NCBI GenBank assembly: GCA_003313425.1
Contig: NHZP01000004.1
Span: 682,001 to 746,000 of the forward strand
DNA from: Pseudopyrenochaeta lycopersici
Taxonomy: Eukaryota > Ascomycota > Dothideomycetes > Pleosporales > Pseudopyrenochaetaceae
DNA length: 64,000 nt
Reading direction: 5' to 3'
Part shown: piece by piece, positions 45,611 through 56,498 of the stretch
How positions within the stretch are numbered: the first letter of the stretch is position 1
Layout: each line of letters starts with the position of its first letter
Made by a program: the position numbers and the translations under genes
The notes under the pieces: model-generated
What the model was told of the DNA's origin: nothing
Databases searched by the model: none
The model's input: the letters and a program-made list of their open reading frames with translations, nothing else

Positions 45611-47366
45611 CTAAAAGACGCCCTGGATGAGAATTAGCATTACGTTCAGCTGCCCAGGTGCCCTCGTTGTACTTCACTTACCGGAATGAATAGGTAAGGC
45701 ACCTGCCTTTCATACTCCGTCCATGCCTCCCCATACTTTTCCCTGCACTTCTCAATATCCCTGAGCGCACGATGGATAATCATGCCAGCGAAGAAGACGG
45801 AGTAAAACCATGGAAAGGGCGACTTGAAGCCAGTGATCAGACCCCACGACAATGCAAAGAACAAATCACACGTGTAGTGAATTTTCCTCGCCTTACCGTA
45901 CCAACCATCAGCGAGAATCTTATTACCAGCTTTTGTAGGGATGGTCTTTGGGTTTGCAATCCTGCCGTACTTGAAGTAGGGGAATGTAGTTCGTTCCTCG
46001 ACAACGCCACGCTCTTCCTGGCGGAACTGGTTCTTTTGCGAGTTGGTCGTGTCCCAGATGTAGTACATGTAGAGATAAGCAGCGGTAAGGAGCCCGGTGA
46101 ACCAGAGGGGCCACTGGTACTCTGAAGGGTTGTGATTGGCGACATAGAGGATGCAGTGGCAGTAGGAAAGGGGCACACCGGCCATGTTCCAGAAGATGAG
46201 CATGAATCCAAGCTTCTCATAGTACATGTCCCATGTTGTGATGATCAGATGCTCGCCCTTCGCGCAGGCGCCCGCGTAGAGATAGTGAGCGAACAAAAGG
46301 AAGACTGCTTCCATTGATGGTGCGCCATACTGCTCATACTGTTTCAGGCAGGTGCCCAAAGACAGGAAGAAGAGAATAAACCACGGGATGCGGACCTCGA
46401 GGAACATCTTGAAGTCGAGGATGCCAAAGAGTCTAGGGTTGAGTTCGGCGCCCAAGAAGAAGTCAACAATGGGAGAACCGGTCATACGGACGGTTGCCCC
46501 ACGGACACGAGCTGAGACGTTCGCAATAGTCGCGCACATAAAACCGGAGATGATAGCCACGCTCATGATATGTCCGAATTCGTCAATCAAACTGTACAGC
46601 TTGAAAACGCCGGTGAAGTGGAGGGTCAACATAATGACAATGCTGGAATAGAAGGACCACATTGCAGAGCAGTAGTAGTCAAGTTGCTTGCCACCCATGT
46701 GAGGAAGAGCCTTGCCCTTGCGGTAGACGCCAGGCATGAACATGTAGAAAGCCATCTGCATGAGTCCAAAAAACCAGTAGATCCTCCACGCGCGGTTGTT
46801 GGGGTAAGCCTCAGTTTTCACAAGGAACCACATGTGCTCGAAGAATTGCTGATAGGTCTCGCCTTCTGCTGGTTTAGGAAATTTGCCGTCGTAGAAGGTC
46901 GATCCAATCCACATGTAGTACATGAGAAGGGGAAATCCGATCATCATGGCGCTCATTCCAAGAGCCCCTCCAAATTCCGACTTGCCAGACGTGTCCTTTG
47001 CGGAGAAGTTCTTCTCTGCCTCAAACCTCAAGTCATATGCCCATTTCTCGGCTTTTCCGTTTGCGTATCCATTTGTTTGCTCGTTGTTCTTTGCCTCGTC
47101 ACTCTCAACCTTCACATCAGTGCTACCAAGGCGCGAGAACGCTTCGGGTTCTGGCGTGGAATCGTATGCGCTGTCGCCATTGGGGACCAAAGATTTGCGT
47201 TGCGACTTTCGACGTCCAGGGGTCTCGACATAGCCAGGTCTTGCAGGCTTGCTACAGATGTGTGAGCCATCTTTCCCGTTTTTCTTTATCTTGAAAGGGT
47301 AAAGCATTGATGTTTAACTTACCTGGGCGTTAACCCATTCTGCGATCGTGTTACTCGCAATGACAT
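45611..47366 (-). CDS. ERG4: ERG4, C-24(28) sterol reductase
   Basis: ER membrane enzyme of the final ergosterol step, reducing the C-24(28) double bond with NADPH. Exons 47366-47323, 47251-45682, 45622-45611; 541 aa. The first exon ([14 protein letters not shown]) joins in frame through a GTAAGT...GTAG intron. The last exon is only 12 nt: after YLFIP the 59-nt intron (GTAAGT, branch TGCTAATTC) leads to GVF and stop. Without it the frame would read on to [10 protein letters not shown]. The family signature region is clear: [20 protein letters not shown] and [20 protein letters not shown]. There are about eight membrane helices and a family-like end [12 protein letters not shown]. The N-terminal 90 residues are polar and poorly conserved. 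Confidence 0.93.
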
Positions 47367-47995
47367 GGTTGCTGCGTGCTTTGCGCGCGGATGTGGAGAC
47401 GCGCTGTTCAGGGGGTGTGATAAAATGAACGGCCACCTCAGGTGAGGAACAGAGTGTTGGACGAAACGACAATGCCAGAAAAAAACCCACGTCGCAGTCA
47501 CGTCGCGGTCATTCAAATTGCGATACCGGCAGAATTCCAATGAGGAAATGCGGAGGAGGACTGTGTTTGTTGATGCGCAAGACAAAAATTTAGTTGCTAT
47601 GGGGTTCGGTGATTACCAGCCAATCGGAGTTCGCCAGTTCCGCCTCCGTGTGAAGAAGACTTGTAGACACCACTACTCTTTGAAGAAATAAAGCCGACAT
47701 CGTCATCCAATTTGAATTCCAAGGAAATGGAAAATTTCGGCACTGGGTTCTATAGAGCCGTATAGTTTAACGATAGAAGTACCGGATTCTGACGGGTCAT
47801 ACTAGACGTCTATCCAGATCAAAAAGGGGGCAAGGATCAATTGCATCCCCATCCGCGATTTCCAGCCAGTTACACGACACAAAAGTCCCTTGCTGGTTCA
47901 AACTGTGACAATATCCTCTGGTAGAAATGGCCGTTAGTTTCAATCAAGGTATCAACATCAGCGGGACCTCACTACAATGCTCTCATGTTCGGGCA
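47367..47995. promoter_or_regulatory. ERG4 upstream region
   Basis: 630 bp between the ERG4 start and the 3' end of the RBR ligase gene. It holds the ERG4 promoter; no gene seen. Confidence 0.4.
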
Positions 47996-50262
47996 TCAAG
48001 CGAGCCTCCCCGTATGATACTTGCACATTGGAGTATGCGCTGAATTCCCCTGCATACGAACGGCATTGTAATCGCAAAGGCATATCCAGCAAAACTCATA
48101 GCGACATTTAGAGCCTATAGCCTCGTCAGCAATACTCTAGCTCATCAGCTTGCGACTTACATGTCATATGATCGCAACCCTCGTTCTTTTCGATGTTGTA
48201 TACGCAGTTGGGCCCGGGACACTTCTTTGAGAGTTGTCCAATTGCCTGAAGGCTGGCCACCTCCTGGGCCCTTTGGTCCCGCTCCTTTCGGCCTGATGAG
48301 CGATATTCGTATTCTTCGCAGGTCTCGTCTTCATGCCATGTATTCTCATGGATGACACAAACCTTGTATCCACATGCTGCGCAGGTGAAGATGTTACCCT
48401 CCACACCGCTCATATGAATCTGGCCAAAATCGCATGCTCGACACCATCGAAAGTTTGCTTGGACCCACATTAGTTTTCAGATCACAGAGATGCTTCGAAC
48501 GATTCAAGTTATTAAACTTACGGTCTTCATTAAATGCAGCCCGGGCGATGAATATGTCATACTGTTTGAAGATATCGGGGTCCGCATATTGCTGAATCTC
48601 GTGGTACGTTAATTGTACCTTGCACTCGCTTCCAGGGCATTTCACTTCCCTCCAGCTGCTATCTCGGAGTTGTGTGGTGATCCATTCCGCATAACAGGGG
48701 GCACAGGTTTCTGGCCGATGCGTGCAATTGGCAAGAGAAGGTAATCCAATGATGAGGAAGTTTTCGCTACAGACTGCACAGTCGCGGTTCCCTGAAGGAG
48801 CCACTCTATTCCAGTTCTCCTGAGCTTGCAGAAGCCTGGCTACATTTGCGTCTCGTTGCACACTTTGAATGTTCTTCAAAGAAAGGCCCTTGTCGACCGA
48901 AGGAAGATCGCTATGGCTAAGGTCCATTGGCTCTCCGTAGAGGGCTTCATAGTCTTCAATCGTCCCCGTGGTAACAGCGAATTCCCTCCACCCATCCGAA
49001 TCTGAATCGGTGACAAGATCGATGGGATTTTCTCGGGTGCCGCGGTGAGCGATAGCCCGCTTCAAACTTGATAAGCGACTCCTCCGACACACACGCTTAG
49101 AAGTTGACTTTTGACTAGGTGCCACGAACCGCATTTCCTCTGAAGAAAGAAATTCTACTGTAGCAAAAGCGTCATTTTCTTCCTGTTGGAGACGCTGAGC
49201 TAGTCTTCGGTCTTCTTGTTCCTGAGTGCTAGTCTCTCTGTCCAGGATCGGCGGCTTGGATTGTGCAGAAGGCGAATCTATCTCTTTCCTGATCTCAGCT
49301 TGCGCAGCGCGAGCCGTAAGATCGGGGTAAGACACATCGGGACTTTCAGGAGTCAATCTTCCCACGGAGCTGCCACTAGAACTGCAGGGACTTTGGCTAC
49401 GTCGCTTATCATCCTTCATATGCAGATTTCTCCGATATTGACGATACGACTTACTGCGATCGCCTGACTGAAAGAAATTTGTCTTGCTGAAGGGGTTTGT
49501 TTGATTTCCTGAGACAACCATGACATCGTCTTTACTTTCATCGTCAATCGTAATCGGCCAAGTGGTTCCCAATCTTGACTCTGGCGACATTCTCCGGTAA
49601 GGATTCGTATTCCGGCGATGTGGAAGGCGCTGGAGTTCTTCTTCGGGAGCCGGAAACATCGAGAAGCTCACAGTGCTTTGAGGTGAGAGGTCTGCTACAG
49701 CAGATGCAGGTGCGATTGACGTCATCTGCAGCTTTCCGCCTTCAGGGAGCCTCAACCTTTCAAACCTCTCAATGAGCGGGTCCTTTGCAGTATTTCCTAA
49801 TGGTGGAGGTGGTAGATTTTTTTGGTTCATCTGCATTGGATGAGATGCAGTGAGAGCTTTTCCAAAGAGGGGCACATCGTGTGGAGCTTGATCAAGAAGA
49901 ACTGCTTTATCATGTTTAGGTGAGGTAGGAAGTACGAGTGAAAATATGGACAAACCTGGTCGAGGTGAGGCATCCTCATTCTGTAGTGGTCCAGAAAAAC
50001 CCTTCACTGCAATGTCTAAGGGGCCAAGTGATATTTTCTGACGCTTGAGCATGTGAGGATAGATGACGCCCGCTGAGGGCAAGGCTGGAGGTGCGATGGT
50101 TGCTGGTGCCGAAATCCCAGGTGTAGAAGGCGGCGAAAGGGCTACAGACTTCGTTTGTTTGACTTTGTGGGGGGCCCATATTTTCGCTAATCGTTTGGTA
50201 AGTGTTGATTGCGGTGCCTTCTGTGGTCTGTCTGGTAGCTCGGTGGGGAAGAGGCTAGACAT
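47996..50262 (-). CDS. RBR (RING-IBR-RING) E3 ubiquitin ligase
   Basis: Ubiquitin ligase that transfers ubiquitin through a catalytic Cys in RING2. Exons 50262-48522, 48457-48161, 48114-47996; 718 aa. The first roughly 490 residues are disordered and Ser/Pro-rich, including a stretch EDRRLAQRLQQEENDAF that resembles a helical ubiquitin-binding element. RING1: CAVCSENF...CTHRPETCAPC, then CPGSECKVQLTYHEI. IBR: FRWCRACDFGQIH...CAACGYKVCVIHENTWHEDETC. RING2: CPGPNCVYNIEKNEGCDHMTC, where the Cys after EG is the expected catalytic residue, followed across an intron by SKCRYEFCWICLCDY and MCKYHTGRLA. Without the last splice the protein would end at KSQADELEYC. The substrate is not known. Confidence 0.9.
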
Positions 50263-50889
50263 TCCATCAACTCATGCCTGAGAAACAAATCTGCTAGCTC
50301 TATTCTAAACTGTTATGGAATTACGAAAGACTAAAGCATACATTGTCATTGCGTGAATAAAGTCCTGTTTGTATCAGGCTGCCTACGTGCACTCCACCAG
50401 GCTGAAAGTGTTGGCGGTATAGAAGTAACGAGAAATTTAAGCTCTAGGCATTTTAAATTGCTTTTTAATTGCGTAAGCATGGCATCATACCAAGGAGAAG
50501 AACAACGTGCCATTGGCGCGTAGCAAGATATGGTAGAAGGCAGACGCAAGCTGCAATAGGCATCACATTTTTTTGGCCCAACACTGGAGGCATCTTCATC
50601 GCCAAGGAAACGTTGCCACCCAAACTGCAAGGCACAGTCACCTAAATGCTCATTGGAAGGCTCGAATGCAATGATGCTGCAGTGAATACATCGAGCCCCT
50701 CGCAGCTTGTGGGACTCGTTCCAGCCAATGATCTGACACTAGGCTACAGCTGAATCACTCACTGCTCCAATCAAGAATACGAAGGCGATAAATCTCGGCT
50801 GTGCTGCAAGACCCAGTTTGGGCTGTAGCGTGCCTCAAGATGGAAAATTCAGATGTTTTTGGCGTGTCTGTCTTACTCTGCACAATTGT
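50263..50889. promoter_or_regulatory. RBR ligase upstream region
   Basis: 627 bp between the start of the RBR ligase and the 3' end of the fumarylacetoacetase-family gene, on the same strand. It marks the boundary between housekeeping genes and the catabolic cluster; no gene seen. Confidence 0.4.
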
Positions 50890-52110
50890 TCACCGTTGCC
50901 GACTTGGCTTCACAACACCGATACACTCACCAAAGCCCACGCCGAAACTCCCATCTCCAACTACGCCAGTATACCGCACCTCGTCACCATCCTGAAGATA
51001 CCTCAACTCAGATCCATCGCTCAATGTACTTGGAACCTTTCCATTCTTGGTCAGCTCAAGCAAACACCCGTGCTCATGAATCTGTTCCCCTGAGACCGTC
51101 CCACTCGCGATCAGATCTCCTGTTCGAAGTCCGCATCCACCAATCGTGTGATGAGCGATCATGTGTCGGAATGTCCAATACATTGTCTCGAACCCAACTT
51201 TGCATGTCGTTGTATTTGCACCGTTCCTGAAGATCTCGCCTTGTAGTTGAATGTTGTAGTTTATACTTCGGGGGTCATCCATGAACTCTGCAACAGGCTG
51301 CATACGCGGCGGAGCGTCAACCTCGTAAGGCTTAAGTGCTTCTAGCGTAACGACCCAAGGTGAGATCGATGTGATAAAGTTCTTCCCATTGAAGGGACCT
51401 AACGGGTTCATCTCAAGGCCTTGAATATCTCTTGCGCTCCAATCATTGACGAGTACTAGACCGAATATGTGCTCATCTGCGTCTTTCGCGTTCAAGTAGG
51501 CCCCAGGTTCTACAGGTTTCCCTACAATCGCACCAATTTCAAGTTCGTAGTCTAGAGCACGACATGGTCCAAAAATGATGTTCTTCTCGGGGGTATTGTA
51601 GTCAATGAATTGTCCCAAGGGTCGAGGAACGGGTGCGCCAGATACTGTGATGGATGAGCAGCGACCAGCATAGCCGACTGGATATTTATGAAATGCTGGT
51701 GGGAATACCCGAGTCCCTAATATGGCTTCTCCGGCGTTTAAGACATGGTTTGCTGAAGCAGAGTAGTCCGTAAAGTCGCCAATGCGGACAGGGAGATGTA
51801 GGCTGACATTCTTTATATTTTCAGAGTGATCTTTGTGCAGATTGCTCTCATACGACTTCTGGATGGCAGAGCGCACTTGGCTCTGGATATTTTTCGGGAG
51901 GTTGGCAAACGTGTTCAAGGTCGCTTCGCGGAAGATAGATGAAAGCGGTGGTGAGATGGCCGCAAAGGGCTCAAGTTCTGCAAGCTCCGCCAGAAAGATA
52001 ACATCTTCGCCAATCCGGGTCGCACACTGTGGTTTTGGACGTGTGGATGAGCTTGCGACACCGTACGGGATGTTCTGGAGACCGAAGTGAGACGCGTAGT
52101 TATCCGCCAT
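50890..52110 (-). CDS. FAH: Fumarylacetoacetase family hydrolase (FAH)
   Basis: Cleaves a carbon-carbon bond in beta-diketo acids; the classical reaction is fumarylacetoacetate to fumarate and acetoacetate at the end of Tyr/Phe breakdown. Single exon, 406 aa, with the N-terminal domain typical of true FAH as well as the C-terminal catalytic barrel. Motifs match known active-site segments: RIGDFTDYSASANHVLN, LDYELEIGAIVG (paired Glu), VLVNDWSARDIQGLEMNPLG and GKNFITSISPWVV, and IASGTVSG. The start at 52110 (MADNYASHFGLQNIPYGVAS) fits the family; the open frame extends upstream without family-like sequence. It is divergent from the cupin gene, with which it shares a 980-bp upstream region. It may serve the clustered pathway rather than housekeeping Tyr catabolism, where a homogentisate dioxygenase neighbour is often found in fungi but is absent here. 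Confidence 0.92.
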   Translation of the reverse strand: MADNYASHFGLQNIPYGVASSSTRPKPQCATRIGEDVIFLAELAELEPFAAISPPLSSIFREATLNTFANLPKNIQSQVRSAIQKSYESNLHKDHSENIKNVSLHLPVRIGDFTDYSASANHVLNAGEAILGTRVFPPAFHKYPVGYAGRCSSITVSGAPVPRPLGQFIDYNTPEKNIIFGPCRALDYELEIGAIVGKPVEPGAYLNAKDADEHIFGLVLVNDWSARDIQGLEMNPLGPFNGKNFITSISPWVVTLEALKPYEVDAPPRMQPVAEFMDDPRSINYNIQLQGEIFRNGANTTTCKVGFETMYWTFRHMIAHHTIGGCGLRTGDLIASGTVSGEQIHEHGCLLELTKNGKVPSTLSDGSELRYLQDGDEVRYTGVVGDGSFGVGFGECIGVVKPSRQR

Positions 52111-53090
52111 CGTTATGAGGAGAGCTAACTGGGAATCTATCTGCAAGCTTGTGACAGCGGAGAGTGTGAGTTTTGTGAGCTGTATTCTTTTGCCCAGAGT
52201 TTGATAATGGTATCTCGACACAACAATAGTGCTTTTTCAAAAGGCCCTATGTCAGAGCTTCAATTGCTGGAGTTGTACCGCAAACGCTAGTCTCGGATAC
52301 TATTCCCCCACATCGGAGCTTCGTACATGAAAGAAGGGTCGGCTGTCGATGGTAGCTTTACCCGGCCGACATGTGTCGACAGCGGGTACTTTGCATCTTT
52401 GGGAAGTACATGACAAACACCTGAGCTGACTACCTTGTTTCTTTAAGCTAATTATACCTATCATTGGAAAGCTGCGTGTATCATACTTTGAATCTTGCGA
52501 GCTACACCCATTCTATGACTAATAACTCCTCTGACTTGCTGGTGAATCTGCCATGGTAACGAAGCTTCTTTTGGGCAGACATTGTTACAGAGTTAAGTAC
52601 AGTCTCAACGTTGAATCTTTTGCGGAAACGAAGCCGAGGTTCCCTGGCTCCACCAATGTGGAACTAGCCTGGCTCTGGCGCTTATCGATAACAATATGTC
52701 AATTTACGAACAGCCAGCCTACTTTCACCCCTTCCCCCACTGATCAATGCTCGATTTGGCAACATGGTTTAAGTCTTGGCATGAGCGTGTCCTCTCGTAC
52801 GAACAAGGATTATGAGCTCTGCGACGATGCGTCGAAACAGTACCAGTGCATCGCGTTCATCCTACCGCCATGGGTGTGATGAGAGGTGTGCTTCCTCGGA
52901 TCGGATATGTTTGATGCGCCTCCACCTCGGGATATCGCCCGCGCTCTATTGAATGATGTCCACACAAAGCTCCCAGAAAGTTCCTGGGCTCAAACGCGTA
53001 TCACTGCAGCCAAAACCCTCGTTGTCTTCAATAGTTTGTTTCCCAGACTTCATCATTGTCACGCCTTTCTCTTCGCCGCATCTCACAATC
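52111..53090. promoter_or_regulatory. Divergent promoter, FAH / cupin
   Basis: 980 bp between genes transcribed outward. It contains a compound inverted repeat at 52338-52383: GTCGGC and GCTGTCGA on the left, GCCGAC and TCGACAGC on the right. CGG/CCG triplets here are the kind of site bound by Zn2Cys6 regulators such as that encoded at 57866. Binding is inference. Confidence 0.5.
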
Positions 53091-53651
53091 ATGGCATCGA
53101 AAAACGTCATCGAGAACAACCTCCCAAACGTCAAGCGTTTTATTACCACCCATGACCCTTCCAACAAGAAATCCATCTTTTCGGATGCCATCTTAGAAGA
53201 CACCAAAATCGATCGAATTCCAGGGGCTGACTTTCGACTCGGCTATCTCACAAAGGAATTTCCTGTTGAGTTGAATGACGACGCCGATATTAACGTTTAC
53301 AAACCCTATCTTGAAAATCGTCCGGGTATTGTCTCATCGGGAGGAACCGTACTTCGCTACGTCGATATGCAGCCTGGCGCATTGTCACCAATGCACCGTA
53401 CTATTTCGCTGGACTACGGTGTTGTACTTGAGGGAGAGGTCGAATTGGTGCTAGATTCGGGGGAGACCAGAAAGATGAAGAGAGGAGACGTTGCAATTCA
53501 AAGGGGGACAATGCATGCTTGGAGAAACTTGAGCTCCACGAGTTGGGCCCGGATGATGTATGTACTGCAGGATAGCAAACCAATTACGGTCGAAGGCGAG
53601 GTTTTGAAAGAGGATTATGGCACCATGGAGGGTGTTCCTGCATCTTCGTAG
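53091..53651 (+). CDS. Cupin-domain protein (186 aa)
   Basis: Single-exon small cupin. The start is the ATG at 53091 (MASKNVIENNLPNVKRF); the frame is open upstream without family sequence. The first cupin motif reads PGALSPMHRTISLDYGVVLE, with His-x-Thr where many cupins have His-x-His, followed by GEVELVLDSGETRKMKRGDV; the second is QRGTMHAWRN with its His. This subfamily is common in fungi near catabolic and secondary-metabolite genes, usually with unknown reaction (isomerase, dioxygenase or decarboxylase have been proposed for relatives). Length is normal for a one-barrel cupin. Its position between FAH and the CocE-like hydrolase suggests a step on the same substrate. Confidence 0.85.
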   Translation: MASKNVIENNLPNVKRFITTHDPSNKKSIFSDAILEDTKIDRIPGADFRLGYLTKEFPVELNDDADINVYKPYLENRPGIVSSGGTVLRYVDMQPGALSPMHRTISLDYGVVLEGEVELVLDSGETRKMKRGDVAIQRGTMHAWRNLSSTSWARMMYVLQDSKPITVEGEVLKEDYGTMEGVPASS

Positions 53652-54181
53652 ATTCAATAAAGTTTTAGACTATAATGATACAATCTTGCATTGCATTTTC
53701 TCTCGCACTAAGCTGGCTCCCCTCCGCAGACAATATCAACAACGCCCTTGAAGCTCTGGCGCTTCCATCTCGCAAATCAACGATACTTCGTGGTTCCCTG
53801 CTAAGACAGTCCTTGCCCTTCTCAGTTCCCCCCAGCCCCCCATACGGAAGCCAGGCTGATGACGTCGCTCGGCGCCCGTACAGCAAAGACATCCCGAGTA
53901 TGGAGCTCATGAATGATCCAAAAAGGCCCAATAGGGCTCTTCGAGGGTTTGAATTTCCAATCTTCGTACCGACATGGTTGCCGGCTCGTACGAATCTGCT
54001 TGAGGCTCAATTGCACAACCATCAAGGGTCCAGCCCCCACATTCCGAAAACACCCCTCTACACCACGCATTGACATGGGCGAGTTATCGGCACTGGTACC
54101 CACCACGCGTCGCGTCCACTCTTATATACCTCAAATGCACTGAAATGTGTACTTCCCTGTATTGTCGAAATTATTGGCACA
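53652..54181. other. Intergenic between cupin and hydrolase
   Basis: 530 bp. A plus-strand frame (53675-54073) and minus-strand frames overlap here; none shows a domain, and the region is the likely promoter of the gene at 54182. Confidence 0.4.
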
Positions 54182-56132
54182 ATGACTGACCAGCTTGAAA
54201 TTAAGGACGCGCACAAGGTGGATGAGACATCATTCCCCTACATTTTCGAGGAGAATGCTGCAGTACCGCTGAAGACAACTTTGCGCAGCATCATCAGATG
54301 CAATGTCTATCGACCGAAATCAACAAAAGACGGTGCGAAGCTTCCAGTGTTGGTGACTTATGGCCCGTATGGGAAAGACATTCACTACAAGGAGTACGTT
54401 AGGCTCTGATCAAAATATACCTTAGCTAATGTATCATAGCTTCCACGGCAAATCGTACGCAGAAGTCAACTCGGAACATCATTCCGACCATTCAGCATGG
54501 GAAACACCAGATCCCGGATTCTGGACAAAGCATGACTACATCGTTGTACGCGCCGACGAACGCGGGTTGGGGCAGTCTCCTGGCTTCTTGGATACTATGT
54601 CAAGGGGAACAAGTGAGGCCTTTTTCGACGTTGTCGAATGGGCGGCAGAGCAGCCTTGGTCATCGGGAAAGGTTGGTCTCCTTGGTATAAGTTACTACGC
54701 TGGTTCGCAATGGCGTGTAGCAGCGCGCAAGCCTAAAGGACTGGCTGCGATCATCCCTTGGGAGGGTATGAGCGACTACTACCGAGATAGGTGCCGACAT
54801 GGTGGTATCTTGAGCGACAAGTTCATTGACTTCTGGTGGTGAGTCTCCTTCTGCATTGTCAAATTTGAGCGAAGCATCATCTTCCTGCGGATGCGATTCA
54901 CTGCGAAGCTTCCCTTAAGCCTTACTGACCTTATATCCTCCAGGAACCGACAGGTCATCACAAATCAATATGGTCGCCCAGGGCGTGCGGAGAGGAATTG
55001 GGGCCCGGACACTGTCGACGGTAACCTGTCTGAAGAAGTACGAGAGAAGAACCGACAAGACCAGACAATCGATACCGCAAAGTTCAAGTTCCGTGACGAG
55101 ACTTATTTCGCAAGCAAAGAGTACGATATGAGCGATATTGAAGTACCACTCCTATCGGTCGGTAACTGGGGCGGAATCCTACTTCACCTTCGTGGCAACG
55201 TGGAAGGCTATACACATGCCGGCTCCGAGTTCAAGTATTTGAGGATGATTACAGGAAGACACGACTTGCCATTCTACTACAAGGAAGAAGTCGAGATCCA
55301 GCGCGGCTTTCTCGATGCGTTCCTCAAGGGCGATGATAGAGTGGGCTGGTCCGTTAAGGGCAAGCTTCCACCGGTTGACATCGTGCTCAGGAAAGGCGAC
55401 GTTGGCTTCAATGATGCCGAGAAGGAGAAGAATTATGAGAGACGGACAGAGAACGAATGGCCTATCGCTCGCACTCGGTACACCAACTTCTACCTCACGC
55501 CTTCGCAGTCCTTGACTCAAATCCAACCTATCACAAACCGCCCTAAAAAACTTTCCTACGAGGCATTAGGCACCCTAGACAACCCCAAACTCCTTCAATT
55601 CACAACAGCAGCATTCGAAGAAGAGACTGAGATCACTGGTCACATTGTTGCGCATCTCAACGTTTCTTTATCACCACTCGTGACAGGCGCCACACCTTCA
55701 GACATCGATCTCTTCCTTACTCTCCGCTACATCTCGCCCGAAGGCAAGGAAGTCTACTACACTGGCACAGCAGGTGACCCTGTACCCCTCGCAAAGGGTT
55801 GGCTACGCGTCAGCTTTCGCAAAACCAACCCTTCCCACCCGAAGCACCGAGACTATTTGCCATGGCGAGACTACTTCAGCACCGACATACAGCCTGTGGT
55901 TCCTGGCGATGTGTATGCAGTCGATGTCGAGGTTTGGCCGACAAACGTCATTGTGGAGAAGGGTGGGAAGATTATTTTCGAAATCAGCAGTGGGGATACA
56001 CAGGGAAGTGGTATCTTCCAGCATAGTCATCCTGAAGACAGGAGCGTCGAAAAATTTGCCGGCTTAAACCATCTGCATTTCGGAGAAAAGTTTGTAAACT
56101 ACGTCACACTGCCCATTGTTCCACCAAAATGA
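54182..56132 (+). CDS. CocE/NonD-family (X-Pro dipeptidyl-peptidase-like) hydrolase
   Basis: Serine hydrolase of the CocE/NonD family, which cleaves esters or acyl-amides (cocaine esterase is the best-known bacterial member). Exons 54182-54393, 54440-54838, 54944-56132; 599 aa. The alpha/beta core begins LPVLVTYGPYGKD, followed by HDYIVVRADERGLGQSPGFL and the nucleophile elbow GLLGISYYAGSQW with Ser155 (GxSYxG type). An acidic residue and His follow in the second half (MITGRHDLPFYYKEEVEIQR). The C-terminal jelly-roll-like domain is present (TGHIVAHLNVSLS, DIDLFLTLRYISPEGKEVYY, GGKIIFEISSGDTQGSG). No signal peptide is seen, so it is probably intracellular. In the cluster it could free an aromatic acid or alcohol from an ester or amide before ring cleavage; that role is inference. 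Confidence 0.88.
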
Positions 56133-56498
56133 CGGGGAATAGGGGAGAGGCAGTGATTTGATAATAACGATGCATTTGGGTCAATCTTGTAGAAGTGCTT
56201 TCGAGTGCATAATAATGAGACTTTGGTTGTAAAGGATTACTATCTCGCCGCCTCAAGAACCTTTGTGTTGGCTCCCAAATTTTTTCACCAAGCCCTCAAC
56301 ACGCGTGGGTAGAGAAACGATGACCTTCTATATGATCTCCACAAATAGATCCTCATATTATATACAGTTTATCCGATTTTACGCAGAGATAGCTTTGTGA
56401 AGCTCCTTTGTAACTGGAGAGACGACTGTGTTGTTCGTGAAGATTAAAATTTAATATACTCCGCCAGGAAACGCCTCGTTTACTCCGTCTTTAATATC
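56133..56498. other. Convergent intergenic region
   Basis: 366 bp, A/T-rich, between the ends of the CocE-like and dioxygenase genes. It contains likely polyadenylation signals for both strands; no gene seen. Confidence 0.4.

Noticed and set aside
46570..47265. 231-codon plus-strand frame
   Set aside because: It is antisense to ERG4, which is clearly coding; the frame has no domain and is a shadow.
53675..54073. 132-codon plus-strand frame after the cupin gene, hydrophobic N-terminus
   Set aside because: It looks weakly signal-peptide-like, but overlapping minus-strand frames are equally long and no conserved motif is seen; treated as promoter DNA.
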